A DNA stretch of 64,000 nucleotides, from positions 124,001-188,000 of the forward strand of contig JBARUK010000067.1 in NCBI GenBank assembly GCA_049645705.1, written 5' to 3'. Origin of the DNA: JBGNFV01 sp049645705 (GTDB lineage: Bacteria; Bacteroidota; Bacteroidia; Cytophagales; Cyclobacteriaceae). The position numbers and the translations under genes were made by a program. The notes under the pieces were generated by a model, which made no database searches, had not been told where the DNA came from, and saw only the letters and a list, made by a program, of their open reading frames with translations. Shown here piece by piece: positions 33,903-42,328 of this stretch (positions within the stretch are counted from its first letter, which is position 1; each line of letters begins with the position of its first letter).

Positions 33903-35453
33903 ATACAAGTCCCAGTTGCCCTGAAGGTAATAGCGGTATAGCACAGGATTCAGCAGAGTATTGGTCTCTATGCCGGTAGTATCTACCATGGGCTTGCCAA
34001 ATGAAGCCGTCATTTCGGCTGCATCACGGTTGAACCATTGCGTAGGAATACTTTCGTCAAAATCATTCGTCAGCCTGCTTTTCATTTCCTTCCTGGAAAG
34101 CTGCGGACTACCCATGACCCACCCCCACTCCCCCAGGGTCATAACCTGGTTATGCAATGGTAGCGTATTTAACCCGGCCGATCTCATCGTTTTTTCTATA
34201 CAGTTAAATGCCAGGGTCGAATAATAAGGACTGGTTGCCTGCGTGATCACAATACCCCCCGGCTGCATGCGCCGTATGATCATTCCATAAAATTCCAGGC
34301 TGTACAACCTACCCAAATCGACTGTTTTTGGATCAGGGAGATCTATTATCACCACATCGAAGGTCTCGTCATTATCCTCAAGCCAGTTAAATCCGTCTTC
34401 GTTGATAATAGTGACTTGTTTTCTGTGCAGAGCGGAGTCGTTGAGTCCTACAAAAACCGGGTGTTCCAGGCCCAGCCGCGTCATGGCAGGATCCAGATCT
34501 ATCAGTTTGACGGACTCTACATCATTATATTTTAATACTTCTCTGACGGCACACCCGTCACCACCACCCATGATAAGTACACGCTTATGACCGGCAGCCA
34601 ACTGCATGGCAGGGTGGCACAGCGGTTCGTGGTACATATGCTCATCTATTGTCGCTAGTTGCTGATTTCCATTGATAAAAAGCCAGTGATGGTTCTTCCA
34701 TTTGGTTACCACGATCTTCTGATACCTCGTTTGCTCCTGGTATACTATCTTGTCTTTATACCTTGCCTGCTCTCCGTAGGTAATGATAGGCTCTACTAAA
34801 AACACACCAGACGTAAGGATTACCAGGATGCCAACCGCCAGAACAGACAGTACCCGCCGTCCCTTCTGTTCAATATGTGCTCCCACCTTGATAAAAAGGG
34901 CCAGGGCTACCAGAAAGTTGATGGCTCCTAGAACGAAGGGGGTATAGGTAATACCCAGGTAGGGAAGGCCGATGAAAGCGAAGAATACCCCCCCGATAAG
35001 GCTACCGTAGTAGTCCTTTTCCATTACCTCACTAATATTTACATGCAGTTCTTCAAACTGGCTGTTCAGGCGGGTAACTAATGGTATCTCCAGCCCGATA
35101 AGAATGCCGATAGCCGTACTGAGAAGATAAATGAAGAACCCCTCGTAAATTGTATAGGCAGCCAGGACATAAACAGCCACTGCTGAAAAGGAAGTCAGAA
35201 CGGACAGAGCAAACTCAGTGTAAATGAACTTCTTCAAAAGATTGCCATGCACATATTTACTGAGGCGGCTACCCAGGCCCATACTAAATAACATGACGCT
35301 AAGCACCATGGTCCATTGCAGAACCGAATCACCCAGAAAGTAAGTCGCCAGCGTAGCCAGTATGTACTCTGCTACGATACCCGAGAGTCCCGTAGCGAGT
35401 AATGCCAGTTTCAGTAACCGGGAGTGCCGGTTGCTTTCATTTGCATTTTCCAT
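33900..35453 (-). CDS. Membrane-bound polyamine aminopropyltransferase-like protein
   Basis: The 517-aa protein has about seven N-terminal membrane helices (residues 10-215) fused to a spermidine synthase-like domain. The catalytic part has VLIMGGGDGCAVREVLKY, LIDLDPAMTRL and VVIIDLPDPKTVDLGRLYSLEFY, the polyamine and decarboxylated-SAM site. Soluble SpeE moves an aminopropyl group to putrescine; fused forms occur next to PspA-type genes. It is the last gene of the minus-strand operon DUF4178-lipoprotein-DUF350-SpeE, convergent with pspA. No SAM decarboxylase gene lies in the window. Confidence 0.88.
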   Translation of the reverse strand: MENANESNRHSRLLKLALLATGLSGIVAEYILATLATYFLGDSVLQWTMVLSVMLFSMGLGSRLSKYVHGNLLKKFIYTEFALSVLTSFSAVAVYVLAAYTIYEGFFIYLLSTAIGILIGLEIPLVTRLNSQFEELHVNISEVMEKDYYGSLIGGVFFAFIGLPYLGITYTPFVLGAINFLVALALFIKVGAHIEQKGRRVLSVLAVGILVILTSGVFLVEPIITYGEQARYKDKIVYQEQTRYQKIVVTKWKNHHWLFINGNQQLATIDEHMYHEPLCHPAMQLAAGHKRVLIMGGGDGCAVREVLKYNDVESVKLIDLDPAMTRLGLEHPVFVGLNDSALHRKQVTIINEDGFNWLEDNDETFDVVIIDLPDPKTVDLGRLYSLEFYGMIIRRMQPGGIVITQATSPYYSTLAFNCIEKTMRSAGLNTLPLHNQVMTLGEWGWVMGSPQLSRKEMKSRLTNDFDESIPTQWFNRDAAEMTASFGKPMVDTTGIETNTLLNPVLYRYYLQGNWDLY

Positions 35454-35486
35454 CTGACCCTTCTTTTCTTTCCTGGGAACGACTCT

Positions 35487-36332
35487 TTATAAACAATAGG
35501 TGATGAGCACGCTGCCACCAACGTAGGCAAACCCTTCCAGCAGGCCCACACCTACGTTAGGTTTGTCCTGGTGTACGAGTTCGTCCGTCATACTGCGGCC
35601 GGAGAGTAATATTCTGTCCGTAGCAAAGCGCACCAGTGGAAGAAATGCCAGGCCTATGCCGGTTTCGATACCTATGTTGTATGCCATGTCATACCACCCG
35701 GTAAAGTCATACTGGGCACCATGGCGTACCAGGTTGCCGATAGAAATTATGGCTCCTGCATACCCTATCCCCACGGCCACATTGTCTTTCTCTATCTGCT
35801 TATGTATGCTATAGGGCACGATGAGGTTGTAGACAAAGGATGTAAGCAGCAGAATCAACTGGCCTGCTACCCAGATAATGATAGCGGTGAGCCAGCCGCC
35901 ACCCTCACCTACCACGGCGCCAAATACGATAAGGCCCGTAGCTATGTAATTGGCCGCCTCTACGGCGCCGGTACCGGCGTTGCGGTCAGCGATAAGTTCT
36001 TTTCGAATATTGAAGTGCCGGAGAAGCACCTTGTCGTTAAATATAGCCGCCAGGTTCAGCAACAGTATCGCAAGCAAACCGTACAGGCCTATATCGATCA
36101 TATCCTGTACCAGTCCCCTGGACGGACCTACGATAGCACTGCCGATGGCCAGCAAAAGGCCTGTGTAATAGCCTGTAAGCGCAAGAGCAAAAGCCGCATT
36201 ATCAGCCTCCACGAGCTCATGCTTCATGTTTATCTTCGGATGAAAAAGCTGGAAGATGACTTTGCCGATGAAGAACAACAGGAATGCAACGGCAAGGTAT
36301 ACCAGGCTAGTCAGTATGGTATCTAATGTCAT
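35487..36332 (-). CDS. DUF350 (YjfL-like) membrane protein
   Basis: The 281-aa protein has about eight hydrophobic helices arranged as two DUF350 repeats (about 1-140 and 145-281). The first includes ADNAAFALALTGYYTGLLLA and the second DNVAVGIGYAGAIISIGNL, the internal duplication of the family. Function is unknown, but the family recurs with PspA and DUF4178 genes (E. coli yjfL). It lies 33 nt upstream of the SpeE-like gene and 23 nt downstream of the lipoprotein gene, all in one operon. Confidence 0.88.
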   Translation of the reverse strand: MTLDTILTSLVYLAVAFLLFFIGKVIFQLFHPKINMKHELVEADNAAFALALTGYYTGLLLAIGSAIVGPSRGLVQDMIDIGLYGLLAILLLNLAAIFNDKVLLRHFNIRKELIADRNAGTGAVEAANYIATGLIVFGAVVGEGGGWLTAIIIWVAGQLILLLTSFVYNLIVPYSIHKQIEKDNVAVGIGYAGAIISIGNLVRHGAQYDFTGWYDMAYNIGIETGIGLAFLPLVRFATDRILLSGRSMTDELVHQDKPNVGVGLLEGFAYVGGSVLITYCL

Positions 36333-36355
36333 AGTGAGTAGGTTTGGGAGTGCTT

Positions 36356-37087
36356 TTATTTACCGAATCCTCCGCCACGGCTTCTGAAACCGCCGGAGCT
36401 GCTACGCCCGGATGTACGCGTAGTGCGGGAGGAGCTACGCCTGAAGCCGTCCTTAGCCTGCCTTCTGGCAAAGAAGTTAGGCTTATTCTGACGGGTATAG
36501 GTACTATTAGTTCCGTATTTATAACTACCTCCCTGCATCGGTCCGTAGTAGGCTCTTCTGCCCCTGTAGTTACCGTTCCAGTCTGAGTAGTCCGAGCGAT
36601 AAACGGGGCGGTTCCCCATGTTCAGCAGGCTGCTTAGCAGCGCATATTTACCGTAGAACGACCAAAAGCTTTCGCCCCGGTTGTTTGTCTGCCAGCTACC
36701 GTACCGTGAGTTACCTACGTAATTGTGATAGCCGGGAGGTGCAGCGGTTTTGGATAACTGGCCATCGTGCAGGGCGGCCAGCTCCATACCCAGATTGTTT
36801 TCGTTGGCCCAGAAATACTCTTCCGGTACCTCCATCCAATCAGTATGGGTTTCTTCCGGAACGGAGTCAATGGTCTCGACAATACGGTACTTGTGCTTAT
36901 AGCTTTTTGAAAAATTGCCATCTACATCCATATCTTCCAGGATAATAGAATAGTTATTTTCAGTGCCAAGCTTACCGATAAGGGTGTCGACAGGGTTTTT
37001 CTTATACTTCCTGCCACCACAGGCCGGAAGCCCGACCAATATAACCATCAGCAAAGCCAGGCAGCTTTTCTGAAAATTGAACTGCAT
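36356..37087 (-). CDS. Lipoprotein with Arg/Gly/Ser-rich C-terminus (YjfM-like position)
   Basis: The 243-aa product has a lipoprotein signal (LLMVILVGLPACGG, lipobox LPAC). The middle is polar with several Tyr/Asn-rich stretches, and the end is low-complexity and basic (SSSRTTRTSGRSSSGGFRSR, then GGGFGK). Basic Gly/Ser tails also mark DUF1190 proteins such as E. coli YjfM in comparable loci; similarity here is in layout only. It is probably anchored to the outer or inner membrane. It starts 2 nt after the DUF4178 stop. Confidence 0.75.
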   Translation of the reverse strand: MQFNFQKSCLALLMVILVGLPACGGRKYKKNPVDTLIGKLGTENNYSIILEDMDVDGNFSKSYKHKYRIVETIDSVPEETHTDWMEVPEEYFWANENNLGMELAALHDGQLSKTAAPPGYHNYVGNSRYGSWQTNNRGESFWSFYGKYALLSSLLNMGNRPVYRSDYSDWNGNYRGRRAYYGPMQGGSYKYGTNSTYTRQNKPNFFARRQAKDGFRRSSSRTTRTSGRSSSGGFRSRGGGFGK

Positions 37088-37089
37088 GT

Positions 37090-37629
37090 TTAATTAGGTA
37101 AAATGTTAGAAAACTCATACTCGCTGGCGTACACCCCGTAGGATGCCTCGAACTCCTCTTCGCCCCAGCGTTCAATATTTACAAATTTCTCTTCGTCATC
37201 GTCTTCATAGGTCCAGCTTATCATTTCAGACCAGTCTTCACGGGTAGCATCTCTGAAATGCCCCATGCTTTCTTCAGTGCGGTGATACGTCGTACCATCA
37301 AGCGTAACAGACACAGGCGGTTCGTCGTTATCAGCAAAGTGCGCTCTGATATCCTCTGAGAAGCGCCTGATCCCTGCTTTTCTGGAAAGTGAAAGCTCAA
37401 GCTCATCGTCATCTTCCACGTGCAGGTACAGGCTGTCCGATCCGCTATCGAGCTTATATTCCTTCGAAATAAAACCTCCCCCCCAGTCATATTCATACTC
37501 AGCCGTAACCTGCCAGGTTTTCAGATCGTAATCCACCATAAACCCTTTTTTCAGATTGGTAAGCCGCATATCAGTGGGATCGTATGCGGGCTCTTCCTTT
37601 TTCTTGTTAAAAAAACGACTAAACATCAT
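37090..37629 (-). CDS. DUF4178 (YjfK-like) protein
   Basis: The 179-aa acidic protein shows the DUF4178 opening NLKKGFMVDYDLKTWQVTAE with EYEYDWGGGF and SDSLYLHVEDDDELELSLSR. The fold is all-beta. Known members co-occur with PspA and DUF350, but the activity is unknown. An ATG at 37629 (MMFSRFFNKKKEE) is chosen; the frame extends 12 codons further to 37665, likely non-coding. It is the first gene of the four-gene minus-strand operon. No membrane segments, so probably cytoplasmic. Confidence 0.85.
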   Translation of the reverse strand: MMFSRFFNKKKEEPAYDPTDMRLTNLKKGFMVDYDLKTWQVTAEYEYDWGGGFISKEYKLDSGSDSLYLHVEDDDELELSLSRKAGIRRFSEDIRAHFADNDEPPVSVTLDGTTYHRTEESMGHFRDATREDWSEMISWTYEDDDEEKFVNIERWGEEEFEASYGVYASEYEFSNILPN

Positions 37630-37819
37630 ACTCTTTGCGTTTTGATCTGTAACCGGAGTTTGCAAGATATAAAATTAAAGATACAGGCAGATTCCGAAAG
37701 AAAACTTATACCAACGGTTACAAAAATATAAAAAAAGAAAGGCCGATATAGTCTTCGGGGATAGAGTTAGTGCCGATTATTTATAATTTTACAGTTTCCC
37801 TGAAAATGCTAGTTAACCT

Positions 37820-38578
37820 GTGAGCAACAAACTGGTCATCATACCAACCTACAATGAGAAAGAAAACATCCGCCTGATAGTAGATGCTGTCATGCACCTG
37901 CCTGGTGATTTTCACTTGCTCATTATAGACGACAGCTCTCCGGATCATACCGGCGAGATTGTCAGTAGCATGCAGACTGACCACCCGGGTCGGCTGCACC
38001 TGGAGGTACGTAAGGGCAAGCTCGGACTCGGCACAGCTTACCTGCATGGCTTCCGGTACGCGCTGGACAAGGGGTACGAATACATTTTCGAAATGGATGC
38101 GGACTTCTCTCATAATCCGGATGATCTGCGCACCTTACTTGCCGTATGTGAGGACGAAGGTTACGATCTGGCAATAGGCTCACGCTACGTACGTGGTGTA
38201 AATGTTGTAAACTGGCCCATGGGTAGAGTGCTCATGTCATATTTTGCCAGTAAGTATGTTCAGTTCATTACCGGCATGCCTATAAACGATGCCACGGCAG
38301 GATTTAAATGCTACCGCAGGGAAGTATTGGAGACCATTATGCGGAACCGGGTACGCTTTATCGGCTATGCTTTCCAGATAGAAATGAAGTTTCTTGCATG
38401 GAAGTACGGCTACCATATAAAAGAGGTGCCCATAATATTTACAGACCGCACCAGGGGCTCCAGTAAAATGTCCAAAGGCATATTTAGAGAAGCTGCTCTC
38501 GGTGTCGTGCAAATGAAAGTCGACAGCTTTTTTAGGAAATACATTAGGAAAGCAGATGAGGATAAGGTCAATGCCTGA
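37820..38578 (+). CDS. Polyprenol-phosphate mannosyltransferase (dolichyl-phosphate mannose synthase-like)
   Basis: The 252-aa GT-A glycosyltransferase of family GT2 begins KLVIIPTYNEKENI and has LLIIDDSSPDHTGEI, the metal motif MDADFSHNPDDL, and GSRYVRG. These mark DPM1-like enzymes that load mannose or another hexose onto polyprenyl phosphate at the inner membrane. No C-terminal membrane helices are present, as in the short DPM1 type. The start is GTG at 37820, directly before SNKL. It overlaps the next gene by 8 nt and probably drives a short operon of envelope genes. Confidence 0.9.
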   Translation: MSNKLVIIPTYNEKENIRLIVDAVMHLPGDFHLLIIDDSSPDHTGEIVSSMQTDHPGRLHLEVRKGKLGLGTAYLHGFRYALDKGYEYIFEMDADFSHNPDDLRTLLAVCEDEGYDLAIGSRYVRGVNVVNWPMGRVLMSYFASKYVQFITGMPINDATAGFKCYRREVLETIMRNRVRFIGYAFQIEMKFLAWKYGYHIKEVPIIFTDRTRGSSKMSKGIFREAALGVVQMKVDSFFRKYIRKADEDKVNA

Positions 38579-39278
38579 TCCGCAAAACAATACACAATCG
38601 ATGAGACAACGTCTGCAGCAAAGCAGTTTTCGAAAATTCATTCTGCCAGGTCTGCTGATACTGGCCCTGAGCTGGCTGGCATCCTGCGATGAGTGTGAAG
38701 ATTGTACCTTCTCTGAGAATGAACCCTTTATAAACCTTCGGTTTCTGGACAGCACCACTTATAAAACGCTCACCGAAGACCTTGCCTTTCTGAACGACAC
38801 CATTACCCTGTTAGACTCACTGGAAAATATAGCCCTTGATAGCGTAAATGCGGGTAATACCAGTTACCAGGCTGAGCTGGAATACTACGTAGACCTTTCC
38901 GACAGCTTCGGCCAGATACAGCAGCAGACCTCCGGCCGCCGTAATATCATTTCGGGCGGTAGTTTCTTTCCCGAGCAGATTATCCCTGTAGGAGGCTCGG
39001 CCTATCCTGATCTACCTACAGATACTGTAACGGCCCTGACCCTGACCCTGCCTATGGACGCGGGAGGCCTGGCAGAATTTTATCTGCAAATAGACGGCCG
39101 TACGGACACACTCGTATTGACCTACCGCACGTTCGTGGAAGAAAAGAATAATGAATACTTTGTCCGTGCTATAGACCCCGATGTATTAGAAACTTCCTTT
39201 CCCGGAGGTGCACAGATCGTATGCTTCGACCCGGATAGCTGTATTACTGATAATGCCACCGTTTATGTATACTATTAA
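38571..39278 (+). CDS. Cys-rich lipoprotein, DUF6452-like
   Basis: Starting at ATG 38571 the product has 235 residues with a lipoprotein signal (LPGLLILALSWLASC) followed by DECEDCTFSENEPFINLRF. The mature part is beta-rich with Asp/Thr patches and a late VCFDPDSC pair. In Bacteroidota a lipoprotein of this type (DUF6452) often precedes a DUF6048 outer membrane protein, as here; I recognise it by context and style rather than a firm motif. Other starts (38556, 38601) are possible. It overlaps the upstream gene by 8 nt. Confidence 0.6.
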   Translation: MPDPQNNTQSMRQRLQQSSFRKFILPGLLILALSWLASCDECEDCTFSENEPFINLRFLDSTTYKTLTEDLAFLNDTITLLDSLENIALDSVNAGNTSYQAELEYYVDLSDSFGQIQQQTSGRRNIISGGSFFPEQIIPVGGSAYPDLPTDTVTALTLTLPMDAGGLAEFYLQIDGRTDTLVLTYRTFVEEKNNEYFVRAIDPDVLETSFPGGAQIVCFDPDSCITDNATVYVYY

Positions 39279-39300
39279 TATAAGGAGTGGAAATACCGGG

Positions 39301-39984
39301 ATGACTATGCTGCGATACGGGCTGCTGGCACTTCTGTTGTGTGCCCCCCTGCTTGTATTAGCTCAGAATGATTCTATCCCTTCAGATGATGAAGAAAAAG
39401 AGTTAAGCACTGGCCACGTCCCTTTTCTGCGTTCGGTGAGTTTATATGCTGACATAGGAAAACCTGCAGCGATGTGGCTTGACACTGAAAAAAAGCTGGA
39501 AGGAGGCGTGCAGCTTACTACCGGCTATGGCATAGCCCTGGAGGGAGTGTATGGCACGGCTGAGCTACAACCTCAGCAGGCCGTAGAGAACGGCACCTAC
39601 TATTCAGATGGCAGCTACCTAAGGTTCAGCGCCGGCTATCAGTGGGTGATCAAAGAAACCAATCGTATTCAGTTGATGGCCGGATATGGCATGAGCCGGT
39701 TTAATGATGGTGGCAGTATTCTCATTCGCAGCGAAGTATGGGATGATTACGAAGAAAGCTATTCCAGGCAGGACCTCTCCGCCAGTTGGGCAGAGGTGGC
39801 TTTTCTTACTGAAACGCAGGTAGTAACCCATGTCTATGCAGGTCTGGCCCTCAGGCTTAGGTACCTTATCGAAACGGACGATTTTACCGATTTCCCTGTG
39901 CGTGCTGTTCCCGGCTACGGATTCGCTTACAATACCACTACGCCGGCCTTCAACCTCTTCGTAAGGTTCCGCTTTCCGGAATAA
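39301..39984 (+). CDS. Outer membrane beta-barrel protein, DUF6048-like
   Basis: The 227-aa product from ATG 39301 starts with a signal peptide (YGLLALLLCAPLLVLAQ). The mature part has alternating aromatic strands and ends in VRFRF-PE, typical of a small barrel. The motif SVSLYADIGKPA near residue 50 fits DUF6048 proteins of Bacteroidota. The frame is open upstream to 39208, but that stretch lies within the previous gene. Function unknown; located in the outer membrane. Confidence 0.65.
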   Translation: MTMLRYGLLALLLCAPLLVLAQNDSIPSDDEEKELSTGHVPFLRSVSLYADIGKPAAMWLDTEKKLEGGVQLTTGYGIALEGVYGTAELQPQQAVENGTYYSDGSYLRFSAGYQWVIKETNRIQLMAGYGMSRFNDGGSILIRSEVWDDYEESYSRQDLSASWAEVAFLTETQVVTHVYAGLALRLRYLIETDDFTDFPVRAVPGYGFAYNTTTPAFNLFVRFRFPE

Positions 39985-40015
39985 AAAAAGCCGGATACAC
40001 AATTGTACCCGGCTT
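39983..40015 (-). terminator. pyk terminator
   Basis: AAGCCGG (39989-39995) pairs with CCGGCTT (40009-40015), with TAC/GTA inside. Reading on the minus strand the stem is followed by a T-run. Confidence 0.75.
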
Positions 40016-40035
40016 CAATACCTTTCCGCTAAAGC

Positions 40036-41484
40036 CTACGGGGCTACTACATTAATCTTCAGCATGTTTGTCCGTCCTTCATAATGGAGCGGCATGGCGG
40101 CGGTAGTAATGTATATATCTTTTGCTTCCAGTTTACCTTTATTACATAGTATCTCTTCCATGTGCTTAAAGGTGTCGTCTACAGCCTCCTTACCACTGTA
40201 CTTGAAGCAGCGAACGCCCCATAACAGGTTCAGACGGGTAAGAAGACGATCATCGTCTGTAAACATGTAAATTCTTGCTTTTGGCCTGTGCATACTGAGC
40301 TGCATAGCCGTATAGCCGCTTTTGGTAAGCCCCAGTATGGCCTGTGCATCCGTTTCTCCCGCCAGTTTGCAGGCAGTAACTACCAGGCTGTCATGCAGGA
40401 ATAAGTCAGAGCCACTCGCCATATTGTCGTACTTCCCAAAGATGACTGAAGCTGCATCAGGAGAATTTTCGATACTCGAAATGGTACGGCACATACTTTT
40501 TACCGTCTCTACCGGAAAATCTCCGGCGGCAGTTTCTGCCGACAGCATCACTGCATCGGCACCATCCATTACGGCATTAGCCACATCACTGGTTTCTGCC
40601 CGCGTAGGCCTGGGGTTAGTGATCATACTTTCCATCATCTGGGTAGCCACAATCACCGGACGACCCTTCATTTTCGCCTTGGAGGTGATCATCTTCTGCG
40701 CCATCGGCACGTCCTCGTAAACGATCTCCACACCCATATCACCCCTGGCTACCATGAGTCCGTCGCTGGCATCGATAATACTGTCTATATTATCCAGGGC
40801 TTCCGGTTTCTCTATCTTCGAGATTACTTTGGTAAGCTTGCCTTTGGCCTTGATCCTATCTTTGAGTGCATTGATATCCTCTTTCCTTCGTACAAATGAA
40901 AGCGCTATCCAGTCAACGTTCATGCTCAAACCAAACTCAAGGTCTTTTTCGTCCTTTTCAGTAAGAGAAGGTGCTGAAACGTTCGTTTTTGGCAGGTTTA
41001 TACCCTTTCTGGACTTTATCGGCCCGCCGAAAATTACTTTTGTCAGTATTTCTCTACCCTTTACTTCCTTTACTTCCAGCTCGATCTTACCATCATCGAT
41101 AAGGATATTATCGCCAGGCTTTACGTCATCCGGAAGTGCCTGGTAGTTAGTGGAAATGCGCTCGGAAGTACCTTTGACTGATTCAGTCGTAATGGTTAGA
41201 GACTGACCGGTTTCAACCATCACCTCCTCACCTTCTACTGCATTGGTTCTGATCTTGGGTCCCTGCAGGTCCTGTAAAATGCAAACGTGGGTTCCCATTT
41301 CTGCATTAAGTTCGCGGATAAGACCTATCACCGCTTTATGATCATCGTGGGTACCGTGGGAGAAGTTGAGCCTGAATACGTCGGCACCGGCTTCTATAAG
41401 CCTTTTCAACATCTCTTTACTATTGCTGGCCGGTCCTACGGTGGCTACAATTTTGGTTCGGTTCTGAAGGTTGGATTTTGCCAT
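40036..41484 (-). CDS. pyk: Pyruvate kinase
   Basis: The 482-aa glycolytic enzyme converts phosphoenolpyruvate and ADP to pyruvate and ATP. It opens with TKIVATVGPASNSKEML and has FRLNFSHGTHDDH, the signature ISKIEKPEALDNID with the catalytic Lys, DGLMVARGDMGVEI, and the C-terminal allosteric domain. The B-domain between is of normal size. The ATG lies 1 nt after the stop of the IPExxxVDY gene, so both are cotranscribed. Confidence 0.97.
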   Translation of the reverse strand: MAKSNLQNRTKIVATVGPASNSKEMLKRLIEAGADVFRLNFSHGTHDDHKAVIGLIRELNAEMGTHVCILQDLQGPKIRTNAVEGEEVMVETGQSLTITTESVKGTSERISTNYQALPDDVKPGDNILIDDGKIELEVKEVKGREILTKVIFGGPIKSRKGINLPKTNVSAPSLTEKDEKDLEFGLSMNVDWIALSFVRRKEDINALKDRIKAKGKLTKVISKIEKPEALDNIDSIIDASDGLMVARGDMGVEIVYEDVPMAQKMITSKAKMKGRPVIVATQMMESMITNPRPTRAETSDVANAVMDGADAVMLSAETAAGDFPVETVKSMCRTISSIENSPDAASVIFGKYDNMASGSDLFLHDSLVVTACKLAGETDAQAILGLTKSGYTAMQLSMHRPKARIYMFTDDDRLLTRLNLLWGVRCFKYSGKEAVDDTFKHMEEILCNKGKLEAKDIYITTAAMPLHYEGRTNMLKINVVAP

Positions 41485-41485
41485 A

Positions 41486-41914
41486 TCAGAAAATGAGGTT
41501 CTCTTTATTTTTTAATGTATCGATCCTTAATCGGGTAAGAAACTGAACAATATCCAGTTCCTTGAGTTTTTGCATCACGGTTGAAACAGGAAAATTTGCT
41601 GCCGGATCCGTGATCATAAAGAAATAATCTAATTCTGCCAGTTCCGGCAGAAGGTGAGCCACAGGCGGTCGGCTTTCTTCCTCAGCCTTGTTCTTTAGCA
41701 GGCGTAATTTACAATGTTCCTTTTCAAAATGGAAGTTGGATATTACAACATGCTGATTTCCAATGAAGTCTATGTGTAGGTCATCCTCCCTTTTGAGGTG
41801 AATATCCAGAGACTTATTGATGCTCCAGGCAAGTTTGTAATCTTTTACAGGCGCTGTAAGTCCAAGCAGGACAAAGTCATAGTCATAAGAAACTATCAGT
41901 TTATTCTTGCGCAT
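41486..41914 (-). CDS. IPExxxVDY family protein
   Basis: The 142-aa protein has the segment LLPELAELDYFFMI, a variant of the IPExxxVDY signature that names this Bacteroidota family; here Leu replaces Ile and Leu replaces Val. The rest mixes strands and helices without catalytic motifs. Its function is unknown, but it is regularly placed next to pyk, acpP and fabF, as here. ATG 41914 is used; a TTG directly before it is in frame. It is divergent from acpP. Confidence 0.8.
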   Translation of the reverse strand: MRKNKLIVSYDYDFVLLGLTAPVKDYKLAWSINKSLDIHLKREDDLHIDFIGNQHVVISNFHFEKEHCKLRLLKNKAEEESRPPVAHLLPELAELDYFFMITDPAANFPVSTVMQKLKELDIVQFLTRLRIDTLKNKENLIF

Positions 41915-41999
41915 CAAGATTAGTTTGGCTCGTAATAAAAAAGGCTCTGATAAGCTTCAGGGGCCATATTGCGAATAAATTAATAAGGAAAAAAATTAG

Positions 42000-42031
42000 T
42001 TTGACATTATTACTATTAATGTATTTCTTTG
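42000..42031 (+). promoter_or_regulatory. acpP promoter
   Basis: TTTGAC at 42000-42005, then TATTTCTTTG at 42022-42031, with 18 nt between TTTG and TATT. It fits the Bacteroidota promoter form with an extended -7 box. The transcript start would be about 25 nt before the ATG. Confidence 0.5.
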
Positions 42032-42061
42032 CAGGGTGTTTTAACTAAAAAAACTACAAAA

Positions 42062-42298
42062 ATGTCTGAAATAGCACAAAAAGTTAAGGGAATTATAATT
42101 GATAAGCTGGGTGTGGAAGAGTCTGAGGTTACTCCTGAGGCTAGCTTCACGAACGACCTGGGTGCAGACTCCCTTGATACTGTCGAGCTTATCATGGAAT
42201 TCGAAAAAGAATTCAACATCTCAATTCCTGACGACCAGGCTGAGAATATTTCAACTGTTGGTCAGGCTATCTCTTATCTTGAAGAGCACGCCAAGTAA
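42062..42298 (+). CDS. acpP: Acyl carrier protein
   Basis: The 78-aa acidic protein carries growing fatty acyl chains on phosphopantetheine. The attachment Ser37 is in GADSLDTVELI. ATG 42062 gives the standard MSEIAQKVKG start; a TTG at 42029 is in frame but would lie within the promoter region. It is followed by fabF, with 30 nt between, then rnc. This acpP-fabF-rnc order is conserved in many bacteria. Confidence 0.98.
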   Translation: MSEIAQKVKGIIIDKLGVEESEVTPEASFTNDLGADSLDTVELIMEFEKEFNISIPDDQAENISTVGQAISYLEEHAK

Positions 42299-42328
42299 GA
42301 TAGCATATTTTTCCTCCATAATTCTTTT

